A DNA stretch of 9,556 nt from Xanthobacteraceae bacterium (GCA_030037185.1 JASHRR010001187.1:1-9556); one strand, 5' to 3'; numbered from the stretch's first letter, positions 1-6,880 are shown. Numbers and translations: made by a program. Notes: generated by a model from the sequence alone, not told the origin.

Positions 1-1
1 A

Positions 2-139
2 GAGAGCCCGGAGTGGCAGGCCAAAGGCGCCGTCTCCCGGCGGGGATACCGGTTCGTCGCTGCGACCATGGTTCTGTGGGCCGCGGTTCTGGTCGCCGGG
101 CGGCTGACCGCGTATCTGGGGCAGCTTTACGCGCAGTAG
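2..139 (+). CDS. C-terminal tail of a small membrane protein, DUF6644-like (5' end outside window)
   Basis: This frame is open from the left edge and stops with TAG at 137-139, giving 45 visible residues. They consist of a basic stretch (about residues 8-16), then one hydrophobic segment (about 18-37, containing VLWAAVLVAGRLTAYL), then a short tail ending LYAQ. A positively charged stretch before a terminal helix containing AGR-TAY resembles my memory of the end of DUF6644-type inner-membrane proteins, which often lie near proteins like the one encoded at 575-2755. The family has no established function. The gene is convergent with that neighbour. The family name is a tentative inference from a short tail; that a membrane protein ends here is more secure. 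Confidence 0.55.
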   Translation, partial: ESPEWQAKGAVSRRGYRFVAATMVLWAAVLVAGRLTAYLGQLYAQ

Positions 140-520
140 GCGAAACCTGCGGGCGTCGAAGCCTGCGCCATTGGCGGCGGGCCTGGTTGAGTGCCGCAAC
201 GCGGCAGCACTTGGCAATGGGCGCTGCGGGACGGCTTGGCCGGGTTCGGCGCACGCGAGCGCCACTGTTGTGGGCCGTGATGGCTACCGGGCGCTGCCGG
301 TCCGCGACGGCCTCGGCCAACCAACGTCGCATCTCGCCGGGCTCCAGGGGCGCGCGCCGGTGCGCTCCGCACTCCAACACATACGGCTCCCGTCGGGGGA
401 TCCGAATTCAACACCCGTTCGACAGAACCGATCCGGCAGCGGCCCGGCGATCGCCATCCTGCGTTGGCGGCCGTCGATGCTTCACGTGGAAGCCTTGCGC
501 CGCGATTGGATGAGGCACTA
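140..520. other. Gene-free stretch between convergent genes
   Basis: I see no convincing gene here. Long open frames exist on both strands, but their products are rich in Arg, Pro, Ala and Gly, as expected of chance frames in GC-rich DNA, and none has a recognisable domain or good ribosome site. A short hairpin (TGCCGC, loop AAC, GCGGCA at 192-206) lies about 55 bases past the stop of the membrane-protein gene and could help end its transcript, but it has no T tract. Confidence 0.5.
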
Positions 521-546
521 GGCCCGCGACGAGCTTGTCGCGGGCC
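521..546 (-). terminator. Perfect 10-bp hairpin after the haem-protein gene
   Basis: GGCCCGCGAC at 521-530 pairs perfectly with GTCGCGGGCC at 537-546 around a 6-base loop. It lies about 29 bases past the minus-strand stop at 575-577, a usual position for a terminator. No T tract follows on either strand, so it may act as a transcript-end stabiliser or a factor-assisted terminator rather than a classical intrinsic one. Confidence 0.5.
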
Positions 547-574
547 GACGTCATTGCGGTGGGCGAGCCACCAC

Positions 575-2755
575 TCAGCTGGCGAGCGGGTTCGGCCTGA
601 TCTGCAGCTTGAACACCTTCGGTTGAGCCGCGACGCCGCCTTCGCCGTGGAAGTTGGCGCGGGTGCCGGAAGTGGTCCACAGGCCCCTGCCCTTCCAGCC
701 GCCGTTCGGGTCATCGATGCGGCCGTCAGCGTTCTTGGTGAAGAAGCCCATCGGATAGGGAACCCGCAGGGTGACGAACTTGCCGTCGACGATCGCAGTC
801 AGCGATTCCCCGCCGTTGGTGGAAGCGATCGGCACGTTCGCGCCAAGGCCCAGCGTGTTGTAACGATCGACCCACACATAGTAGGCGTGCTCGGCGCTGC
901 CCTTCTCGGTGACGCCCTTGAACTGCGGGCCCGGGAACTTGTAGAGGGTCCAGCCCTCAGGACACAGTTTGCCGGTGATCGCTTCGGGCCCGCTGATCGG
1001 CTTGGTGCATTTGTTACGGTCGAAGCTCGCCATGTGGCCACTCGAGAGCACCGTCCACACGACGCCGTCGGTGGTGAGATCGATGCCCCGCGAGCCATAG
1101 CCTTCATCCGGCGGAACGAACAGCTCGGCAAGCGCAGTTTCGCTCGGGTTGTCGCCGGGAATGAGATGGATGATATAGCCGGGCTGCTCCATGCGCGAGA
1201 AGCCGACGTCCATCGATTGGCCCCATACGGTATTGTCAATCGGGCTCGGCTGCACGCCGTAGAACGCTGCCATCACCCGCTTGTCCTTCGATGGATCGAG
1301 CGGTTGATTGGCTTCCACATAGGCATCGCGTTTGCCGTTGCCGTTGGTGTCGACGATGATTGGCGTCCAGCCTTGCGCCTTCACGGCGTCGCCGGTCTGC
1401 TCGTAAAGCCTGGTATTGAGCCAGCCGACCACGCCGCTTTGCGGGCCGCCCTGGCTGATCCACAGCGTGTCGTTGGCGTCGTGGCCGAAATACAGATGGT
1501 GGGTATTAAAACAGGTGTTGATGAGCGACCACTTCGCGGTTTTCGGATCGTACATGGAGAGCTGACGCCCGGAGGTCTGCAGCGGCGTCACCTTGGCGGA
1601 AGGATGGTCGGAGCCCTCTTTGCAGAACGCCGGGTTCTCGTCGGGACGCAGCTTCGCCGTAAACCACACGCGCCCTTTCTCATCCATCATCGGATTATGG
1701 ATCGAGGTGTGGCTGTCCCAGATCGGATCGTCACCCCAATAGACCGACGGCCCCATGGTGTTTTCCCTGGTGGAGGGCGTGTTCGGATCGAGATAGGGAT
1801 GCTTGATCATCGTCGTCGTGTTGTTGACCGGATCGAGCACCGGCACGACGTCGGCTGCCTCCTCGGGCGAGCCATAAATCAGGCCGTTGGCGTTGAGGCG
1901 CGGATTGCGCTTATCCGAGGCGATCGCGTCATGAAGGTAGATCCTGGGGGTCGACCAATCCCACATGCTGATGACGACGTTGCGCTCGATGCCCTTCGGC
2001 CGCTCCGGTTTGGCGAACGGCAGCTCGCCGTTAGCGATGCGATCGGTCCAATCGGCGTAGAGCGACAAGCCCTTGGTGGGGCCAAGCCGGTTGACGGCGA
2101 GCGCCATGTTGGCCATGGCCTGGCCGGACTGGATGCGGCGCTCCCACGCCTCAGTGGAGTTCTTGAAAGTGCCGAGCTTCGAGGACAGATGGCGAATGCC
2201 GTTCGAGCCGAGCGCGTGGCACGACTGGCAGGCGTTCTTCACCGTGTCGATCCAGAAATTTTGCGACTTCATGAATTCCGGAATGCCGTTGCCCTTGGCG
2301 CCGGTGCCGGGAAACTGATCCTTCGCCGGTATCTCAAGCATCGCGTACCAGTACATGCCAGGGTAATATTCCGCCGCCGCGGCTTCGGTCGGCGCCGGCG
2401 TCGCCGTGAGATTGACGAGCTTGCCGGGAGCGCTCTGGACCTTGGGCGAATCAACGAGACCGTAGCCGCGCACCCAAATGGTGTAATTCGCCTTGGGCAG
2501 ATCCGGAATCACGTAGCGGCCCTGATCATCGGTCACCACGATCCTGGCAAACTTGGTTGCGAGATCGTTGGTCTCGGCGATCACCCACACACCCGCTTCG
2601 GGCCCGCGCGGTCCGCTGACGACCCCACCGATATCGTCGCTGTCGATCGCAATGGCAGCAGCCGCCTGCGCCCGCACTTGCGTCGGCGCGGCAGTCGCGA
2701 ATGCCGCCAACACCGTCGCGGCGGTGCTTAGATACAATGCCTGTTTGATCGTCAT
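575..2755 (-). CDS. Exported protein with carboxypeptidase-regulatory-like domain and c-type haem site
   Basis: The 726-residue product begins with a signal peptide (about residues 1-30, cleavage probably after VRAQ), so it should act in the periplasm. Residues about 40-118 look like a carboxypeptidase-regulatory-like beta-sandwich (DDIGGVVSG, DDQGRYVIPDLP, YTIWVRGYG). A c-type haem site follows: C176-Q-S-C179-H180. M214 and M217 in GQAMANMA are candidates for the distal haem ligand. The rest, from about residue 255, contains recurring strands of the type GRVWFTAKL, NDTLWISQGG and DGVVWTVLSSG, suggesting a beta-propeller; DTNGNGKRD (469-477) resembles a calcium-binding loop. The ATG at 2753-2755 is preceded by GGGAG at a 6-base spacing. 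Proteins of this layout are usually annotated only by the regulatory domain. A periplasmic redox or binding role is inference; the substrate is unknown. No cytochrome-maturation or electron-transfer partner is visible. Confidence 0.85.
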   Translation of the reverse strand: MTIKQALYLSTAATVLAAFATAAPTQVRAQAAAAIAIDSDDIGGVVSGPRGPEAGVWVIAETNDLATKFARIVVTDDQGRYVIPDLPKANYTIWVRGYGLVDSPKVQSAPGKLVNLTATPAPTEAAAAEYYPGMYWYAMLEIPAKDQFPGTGAKGNGIPEFMKSQNFWIDTVKNACQSCHALGSNGIRHLSSKLGTFKNSTEAWERRIQSGQAMANMALAVNRLGPTKGLSLYADWTDRIANGELPFAKPERPKGIERNVVISMWDWSTPRIYLHDAIASDKRNPRLNANGLIYGSPEEAADVVPVLDPVNNTTTMIKHPYLDPNTPSTRENTMGPSVYWGDDPIWDSHTSIHNPMMDEKGRVWFTAKLRPDENPAFCKEGSDHPSAKVTPLQTSGRQLSMYDPKTAKWSLINTCFNTHHLYFGHDANDTLWISQGGPQSGVVGWLNTRLYEQTGDAVKAQGWTPIIVDTNGNGKRDAYVEANQPLDPSKDKRVMAAFYGVQPSPIDNTVWGQSMDVGFSRMEQPGYIIHLIPGDNPSETALAELFVPPDEGYGSRGIDLTTDGVVWTVLSSGHMASFDRNKCTKPISGPEAITGKLCPEGWTLYKFPGPQFKGVTEKGSAEHAYYVWVDRYNTLGLGANVPIASTNGGESLTAIVDGKFVTLRVPYPMGFFTKNADGRIDDPNGGWKGRGLWTTSGTRANFHGEGGVAAQPKVFKLQIRPNPLAS

Positions 2756-3432
2756 GTTCCGCTCCCGTCATCGCGTCCGGCTCACCGGACTGCCCGTCCT
2801 CGGATGCTAGCAACTAAAGCAATGGCGAGAAAGGCCGTAGCGGCAGAACTGAGCATCGACCCCGGTCGCGCACAGGCGGAGCCGCCGCATCACGTCTGGC
2901 ATTGTGGCGGCTCACTCACCGTCAGCAAGCGAGGCCCAGCGCCGGGATTATCGCCTGACAACAACCAGCGTGACATCGCCGGAACCGACGGAGCGTAAAA
3001 GATGCTTTTGGCGTGTGATGAGCGCGCCGTGCGATTAAATCGCAAGAAAAATAGGCGCCGCAGCGTTGAAAAGACCCGGCCAATTATCACGTCGCCAAAC
3101 CTGCCGACAGATCAAACCAGCGTGCATCAGTGGAGGCGTTGCTTGAACGATGATGATTCGAACCGCAGACACCTTCGGCTCTGGCCGGCGCACTGGGGCG
3201 CAAATAGGGTAGACGAGACAGAAGCGAATGGCCGGCTGCGCGCGAAAACGACGCTGTTGCCGCGACAGGCCAAACGACAATTCTCCTATTCGCCGAGGCG
3301 GCTTGCGCGAGCTTTTGAGAACCGTCCTGTTCGGCTTGAGGAAACGCCTCCACAGCGCACCCCGCAGGGGTCGCATCGCCCGGCGCAATGCAACTTGCTG
3401 TGTGAGCGCCGCCCTTGAGGGGCCGGACCTGT
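2756..3432. other. Long stretch without a convincing gene, upstream of the haem-protein gene
   Basis: This stretch must hold the promoter of the minus-strand gene starting at 2755. It has several open frames, the longest being a minus-strand one (3035-3490) whose product is rich in Arg, shows no known domain and runs across the terminator of the next gene, so I reject it. Visible structures are a 6-bp hairpin, GTCCGG-CTCA-CCGGAC, at 2775-2790 in the presumed leader of the 2755 gene, and a longer hairpin at 2879-2913. GCCCT-TGA-GGGGC and CCCC-GCA-GGGG type small hairpins occur at 3360-3425. No tRNA or known structured RNA was recognised. Confidence 0.45.
2879..2913. repeat. Inverted repeat (hairpin) in the gene-free stretch
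   Basis: GAGCCGCC (2879-2886) and GGCGGCTC (2906-2913) are exact inverted copies; with one G-T pair the stem extends to 11 bp with a 13-base loop. It lies about 125 bases upstream of the haem-protein start on the minus strand. No T tract follows on either strand, so a terminator role is not supported. It could be an operator or leader structure. Confidence 0.4.
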
Positions 3433-3472
3433 GAAAAAACACGCGGGCGGGGAAGCTGGTCCCCGCCGCGCG
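3433..3472 (-). terminator. Intrinsic terminator of the repeat-protein gene
   Basis: Read on the minus strand, GGCGGGGA pairs with TCCCCGCC around a CCAGCT loop (plus-strand 3446-3467), with a further CGCG pair possible across a one-base bulge. A run of six T follows at once (the plus-strand A run at 3434-3439). It starts about 45 bases past the minus-strand stop at 3516. A GC-rich stem followed by a T run is the standard form of a rho-independent terminator. Confidence 0.8.
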
Positions 3473-3515
3473 GCAGCAATCGTGCCGCAACTAAGGTGGC
3501 GATATCATTGCAGGT

Positions 3516-4178
3516 CTATCGTAGACCATCGTTTTTTGTTTCGATGAGCGAATGCGGTGGTGGCGGCGGCAGCAGCAATTGCGCCGGAGGCGGTTGATCG
3601 CTTGCGCCTTGAGCAGGAACTACAACCGTCGTGGATTGGACAACCGCAACCACAATGGCATCGCCAGATTGCTCGGTGGGCTCCACAATCGCGCCGGTCA
3701 TGGTTTTGGGTTGAGTCGCGGGTAGGGGTATCGGTTGTACGGATGATGTTGCTTCGCGGTCCCCGGCATCGCTTCCGGAAGCGGCGATCGTCACCGTCTG
3801 GACAACCGTAACCGGAATGGCGTCCACGAATCGGACGGCCGGCGCGATTGCCGCCGGATCGAGTTCGTTGCCGGCGGTTGACCATTGATCGACCTCCTGC
3901 GGCTGCGCATTGACCTCAGGCTGCACATTGACCTCAGGCTGCACATTGACCTGCGGCTGCGCATTGACCTCAGGCTGCACATTGACGATGCAGTTGTCGG
4001 CACCGTCGCTGTAGAATGCGCAGTGCGCATCCTGCGAGCTGTCGACGCCGTTCGTACCGGCGTCCGGAGCGAGGATCGGTAACGACCCTGCCTCAAGGGC
4101 ATCGGCATAGACGGCAGAGCCGCTGGCAAACGTCACGAGTGCAATCAATCCCAGGAAACAAGCAACTATGGTCTTCAT
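3516..4178 (-). CDS. Secreted low-complexity protein with hexapeptide repeats (unrecognised)
   Basis: I chose the ATG at 4176-4178 because it follows GGAG at a proper spacing and opens with a clear signal peptide (MKTIVACFLGLIALVTFASG, cleavage near VYA-DA); the upstream in-frame extension looks non-coding. The 220-residue product has a short segment with two cysteines, HCAFYSDGADNC (52-63), then five six-residue repeats V-N-V/A-Q-P-E/Q (about 65-94). Two loosely similar Val/Thr-rich blocks follow (VDAIPVTVVQTVT at 118-130 and GDAIVVAVVQSTT at 172-184), and the C-terminus is proline-rich (QPPP, LLLPPPPPH at 201-209). The two-cysteine segment vaguely recalls the start of DUF3551 proteins of Bradyrhizobium, but the rest does not match. 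It is probably periplasmic or surface-exposed and largely disordered. It is divergent from the aconitase-X operon across about 200 bases. Function unknown. Confidence 0.7.
   Translation of the reverse strand: MKTIVACFLGLIALVTFASGSAVYADALEAGSLPILAPDAGTNGVDSSQDAHCAFYSDGADNCIVNVQPEVNAQPQVNVQPEVNVQPEVNAQPQEVDQWSTAGNELDPAAIAPAVRFVDAIPVTVVQTVTIAASGSDAGDREATSSVQPIPLPATQPKTMTGAIVEPTEQSGDAIVVAVVQSTTVVVPAQGASDQPPPAQLLLPPPPPHSLIETKNDGLR
3897..3986 (-). repeat. Five-unit 18-base tandem repeat inside the secreted protein gene
   Basis: Five units with an exact 18-base period lie at 3897, 3915, 3933, 3951 and 3969. Units 2, 3 and 5 are identical (plus strand CTCAGGCTGCACATTGAC). Units 1 and 4 are identical to each other (CTGCGGCTGCGCATTGAC) and differ from the others at three positions. 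In frame on the minus strand they encode V-N-V-Q-P-E or V-N-A-Q-P-Q. The near absence of silent variation suggests recent duplication or gene conversion, so copy number probably differs between strains. Confidence 0.9.
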
Positions 4179-4382
4179 GGTCCTACTCCGCGCTGCATAG
4201 GCGAGAGGTTGCTGTGAAACGCCAACGGTCCGCAGTCGACAGGTGGGTTCAAGCGCAACGCCGGATTTGTTGGTGACAGCAGCAGACCCCTCACGAGGAT
4301 GATGAAGCAATGCGGTTAAGGAACTATTTTCGATGTTGAAAACGTCGCTGTGGGCAGATCACCTCATTGTGAGCGCGGCGAG

Positions 4383-5630
4383 ATGCGGCTGACCGACGAG
4401 GAAGAGGCGATGCGGGCCGGAGAGCTCGGCCCGGCTTTGCAATGGGCGATTGAACATCAGATTCGGGTCGGGCGTTATTTCCGAGCCCGCGATTTCGTCG
4501 AAGTGAGCCAGGCGCATGTGATGGCGGACACCGAGTCGCTCGGGGTGGCGGGTGTCGAATGGCTCGAACGTCTGGCCGGCCTGCCGCCGCAGCATCGGCG
4601 TGTCCGCATTCCCACCATCAGCGACCCTCGCGGCACCGATTTTGCCGCCGCCGATCGGCTCAAGCACGAGCCGTGGATGCTCGACCTCGAACGCCGGGCG
4701 ATTGCGGCGTTTGAGGCGTTTGGCGTGCTGATGGCGGATACCTGCATCAATTACCAGACGATCATGCCGCCGGTCCGGGGTGAACATGTGGCGTACGGCG
4801 ACACCGGCGTCGTCATCTATTCAAACAGTGTGTGCGGCGCCCGGTCGAACTTCGAGGGCGGGCCGTCGGCCTTGAGTGCGGGGCTCACCGGGCGGACGCC
4901 GCGCTACGGCTACCATCTCGATGAACGGCGCCGGGCAACACTGACCGTCAACGTGACGTGGACGCCGCGCGCGTTCAACGACTGGGGCGCGCTTGGCGGG
5001 ATTGTGGGTCGCCTTGCTGGCGACTATTGGCAGGTTCCCGTTCTGGTGGGCATCGAGCGGGTCCCTGGCTCAGACGAAATGAAGCATTTCGGAGCGGCGC
5101 TCGCGAGTTACGGTTCGGTCGCGCTCTTTCACATGGCCGGCATAACGCCGGAGGCGCAGCGACTCGACGAAGTCGTCATTCCCGCAACGAGGAGGCAAGC
5201 TTTCGAAGTGGGCGCCAGCGACATTCGCGCGTTTCAGCGCGGCTACACGCAAAACGTCGAAAAGGTCGATGTGGTGGTATTCTCCGCGCCGCAGCTCAGC
5301 CTGATGGAAATGCAGCGCGTGGCCGCACTGGTCGATGGACGACGCGCGACGATTCCGCTCCTCATTGTCACCAGCCCGCAGGTCAAGCCTGACGCCGACC
5401 GCCTCGGCCTCACGGCGCGGATCGAGGCGGCGGGCGGCACGGTGCTGTCGGGGCTGTGTTTCTACCAAAGCTACGCCCGCGAGATGGCGAAGGCGAACGG
5501 CTGGCAGCGGCTGGCGACCAACTCCGCCAAGCTGACCAATATCATCGGCGGCTACGGTTACACGCCGGCGCTGTTGTCCATGGAGGCCTGCATCGAGGCC
5601 GCCTGCGCTGACGGAAGGCTTCCGAGGTGA
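4383..5630 (+). CDS. Aconitase X family large (catalytic) subunit, divergent
   Basis: The 415-residue product is recognised as the large subunit of aconitase X (formerly DUF521). Matches are the opening MRLTDEEEAMRAGELG, the block SNSVCGARSNFEGGPSAL (147-164) with TGRTPRYGYHL, then LFHMAGITPEA (248-258) and the late NSAKLTN segment (380-386). The start is the ATG giving the family-typical N-terminus; a GTG at 4350 would add 11 unlikely residues. Characterised two-subunit bacterial members dehydrate cis-3-hydroxy-L-proline, archaeal ones mevalonate-5-phosphate, using an iron centre held by cysteines. Cysteines here are C121, C151, C359, C403 and C408. The segment that is normally Gly-Cys-Pro-His reads SAPQ (301-304), so the usual ligand or active-site residues are missing there, while C151 stands where other members have Leu (NSVLGAR). 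No proline-metabolism genes are nearby. The family is secure; the substrate is not. Confidence 0.92.
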   Translation: MRLTDEEEAMRAGELGPALQWAIEHQIRVGRYFRARDFVEVSQAHVMADTESLGVAGVEWLERLAGLPPQHRRVRIPTISDPRGTDFAAADRLKHEPWMLDLERRAIAAFEAFGVLMADTCINYQTIMPPVRGEHVAYGDTGVVIYSNSVCGARSNFEGGPSALSAGLTGRTPRYGYHLDERRRATLTVNVTWTPRAFNDWGALGGIVGRLAGDYWQVPVLVGIERVPGSDEMKHFGAALASYGSVALFHMAGITPEAQRLDEVVIPATRRQAFEVGASDIRAFQRGYTQNVEKVDVVVFSAPQLSLMEMQRVAALVDGRRATIPLLIVTSPQVKPDADRLGLTARIEAAGGTVLSGLCFYQSYAREMAKANGWQRLATNSAKLTNIIGGYGYTPALLSMEACIEAACADGRLPR

Positions 5631-6073
5631 ACAGCAGGGATCACGGCATGGGCGATAAGATTTTCTATGCGGCGGCCGGAATGGGCGTCAAGCGGCGGGG
5701 TCACGCACTCGTCGCCAAGGACGGCTTCTCGGCGCGTTACGATCTCGACCGGGCGCGTGGCGTGTTCTCGCGGTCCGAACACAAGCTCGCGGGCGAGAGC
5801 TATGTCGGCCGCGTGCTGGTGCTCGATGCCGCCAAAGGCGGCGTCGCAACGGCGTGGATGCTGCACGAAATGAAGGCGCGCGGCGTCATGCCGGAAGCCC
5901 TCGTGTTAAACGCTGTCAACCCGATTATGGTGCAGGGCGCCGCATTCGCAGACTTTACGATGATCTCGGGTTTCGATTGCGATATTACGCAGGTCATCCC
6001 CAACGGTGCTCTGGTGGTGGTCGATCCGTGCGGCGAGCGGCCGATCATCCGCATCGTTGCGAAATCAAACTGA
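5627..6073 (+). CDS. Aconitase X swivel-domain (small) subunit, divergent
   Basis: The product (148 residues from GTG, 141 from the ATG at 5648) matches the DUF126 swivel domain, which closes over the large subunit's active site. Recognisable segments are AGESYVGRVLVLDAAKGG (55-72), PEALVLNAVNPIMVQGAA (89-106) and ITQVIPNGALVVVD (120-133). The GTG overlaps the large-subunit stop as GTGA and is preceded by GGAAGG at about 8 bases, which argues for coupled translation and equal amounts; the ATG at 5648 is a possible alternative start. In characterised members the loop after VLVLP is Ser-rich (Gly-Ser-Ser-Ser-Gly) and provides the catalytic serine. Here it reads KGGVATA (70-76) with no serine. 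The domain is clear, but canonical chemistry cannot be assumed. Confidence 0.9.
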   Translation: MNSRDHGMGDKIFYAAAGMGVKRRGHALVAKDGFSARYDLDRARGVFSRSEHKLAGESYVGRVLVLDAAKGGVATAWMLHEMKARGVMPEALVLNAVNPIMVQGAAFADFTMISGFDCDITQVIPNGALVVVDPCGERPIIRIVAKSN

Positions 6074-6128
6074 CCCGGGTTGGACCGTCACACTGCGGAG
6101 GCCGGCTTTTGGCGCCGCCGTCTATCAC

Positions 6129-6164
6129 GGACGGCCGCCCCCACGATCTCGCCGGCGGCCGTCC
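6129..6164. terminator. 11-bp hairpin between convergent genes
   Basis: GGACGGCCGCC (6129-6139) and GGCGGCCGTCC (6154-6164) pair perfectly around a 14-base loop. It sits between the stop of the aconitase-X operon (6073) and that of the carbonic anhydrase-like gene (6246), so it could serve both strands. There is no T tract on either side, so efficiency as an intrinsic terminator is uncertain. Confidence 0.5.
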
Positions 6165-6245
6165 TTCGAGACGCTCCTTGAGGACGCGGCTGATTGATCG
6201 ATAGCGATTCGATTCGAACGAGACGCCGTATTCCTCGTCGTCCGC

Positions 6246-6776
6246 TTATCCGATTTTCTTCAATCCGCGGGCATAATGTCGCCAGCGCCGCACGTAGACG
6301 TCGGCGCCGTTCGCAATCATCTCCGCCGCCTTCTCATCAAGCGTACGGATAACGCGGGCCGGCGCGCCGACCACGAGGCTGTTATCGGGGAACGTCTTGC
6401 CCTCGGTCACAACCGCGCCGGCGCCGACGATCGAATTCGTCCCGATCCGCGCCCCGTTGAGAAGGATCGCCCCCATGCCGATCAGGCTGCCGCCGCCGAC
6501 CGTGCAGCCGTGCAGGACGACGTTATGCCCGATCACGCAATCACGGCCGATCGTCAGCGGAAAACCCGGATCGGTGTGCAGGGTGGCATTGTCCTGGATC
6601 TGGGAGCGTTCGCTGATCTCGATCCACTCATTGTCGCCGCGCAGCACCGCGCCCCACCACACGCTGGCCTCGGATTTCAGCCGCACGCGGCCGATCACGA
6701 CCGCGGTTTCGGCGATCCAGTATTGTCCATCCGCGGGAAATTCCGGCCGCTCGCCGGCAAGCTCGAATATCGGCAT
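6246..6776 (-). CDS. Gamma-class carbonic anhydrase-like protein (PaaY/CaiE/YrdA type)
   Basis: The 176-residue product is a left-handed beta-helix protein built from hexapeptide repeats (for example IGRDCVIGHNVVLHGCTV and IGTNSIVGAGAVV). Three histidines in the family pattern, H67 (LHTD), H84 and H89 (IGHNVVLH), should bind zinc at the trimer interface. RGDN (46-49) and QDN (61-63) match the conserved Arg/Asp and Gln/Asp positions. The C-terminus forms the usual helix (LDEKAAEMIANGADVYVRRW). I prefer the ATG at 6774-6776; a TTG three codons upstream is possible, and neither has a strong ribosome site. Relatives include PaaY, a thioesterase, and CaiE/YrdA, most without proven carbonic anhydrase activity, so the reaction is open. 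It lies alone, convergent with the aconitase-X operon. The cytoplasm is likely, as no signal peptide is seen. Confidence 0.92.
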   Translation of the reverse strand: MPIFELAGERPEFPADGQYWIAETAVVIGRVRLKSEASVWWGAVLRGDNEWIEISERSQIQDNATLHTDPGFPLTIGRDCVIGHNVVLHGCTVGGGSLIGMGAILLNGARIGTNSIVGAGAVVTEGKTFPDNSLVVGAPARVIRTLDEKAAEMIANGADVYVRRWRHYARGLKKIG

Positions 6777-6862
6777 TGAATTCAACCAACCGTTGTCGTG
6801 CGCCCCACTCTCCGGCGCTAAGGATGCTAGACAATCTCGTCCGGCGAAGCGCGGGCTCCTCT

Positions 6863-6880
6863 TGCTTGGCTAGCCAAGCA
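6863..6880. promoter_or_regulatory. 18-base perfect palindrome, possible operator
   Basis: TGCTTGGCTAGCCAAGCA is its own reverse complement over all 18 bases. It lies 87-104 bases upstream of the start of the gamma-carbonic anhydrase-like gene. A palindrome with no loop is better suited to binding a dimeric regulator than to forming an RNA hairpin. No regulator gene is visible in the window. Confidence 0.4.

Noticed and set aside
1..332. A minus-strand open frame from an ATG at 330-332 running to the left edge
   Set aside because: It lies opposite the membrane-protein tail, becomes strongly Arg/Pro-rich and matches no family; it fits a chance frame in GC-rich DNA.
464..2731. A 755-residue open frame on the plus strand opposite the haem-protein gene
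   Set aside because: It is the antisense shadow of the 575-2755 gene. Its product is rich in Arg, His and Gly with no signal peptide or domain, while the opposite strand has a signal peptide, haem motif and ribosome site.
3155..3166. A GATTCGAACC segment resembling a tRNA T-loop on the minus strand
   Set aside because: The flanking bases do not form the T stem and no acceptor or anticodon stems could be found around it.
3035..3490. A 151-residue minus-strand open frame
   Set aside because: It runs through the intrinsic terminator of the repeat-protein gene, is Arg-rich, has no ribosome site and no recognisable domain.
3897..3986. The regular repeat considered as a CRISPR array
   Set aside because: The 18-base units are directly adjacent with no spacers and are in frame with a protein-coding gene.
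4320..4346. A GGAAC...CGTC pair upstream of the aconitase-X operon resembling a general-stress (EcfG) promoter
   Set aside because: The spacing is 18 bases and the second element is CGTC rather than CGTT, so it misses the consensus (16-17 bases) on two counts.
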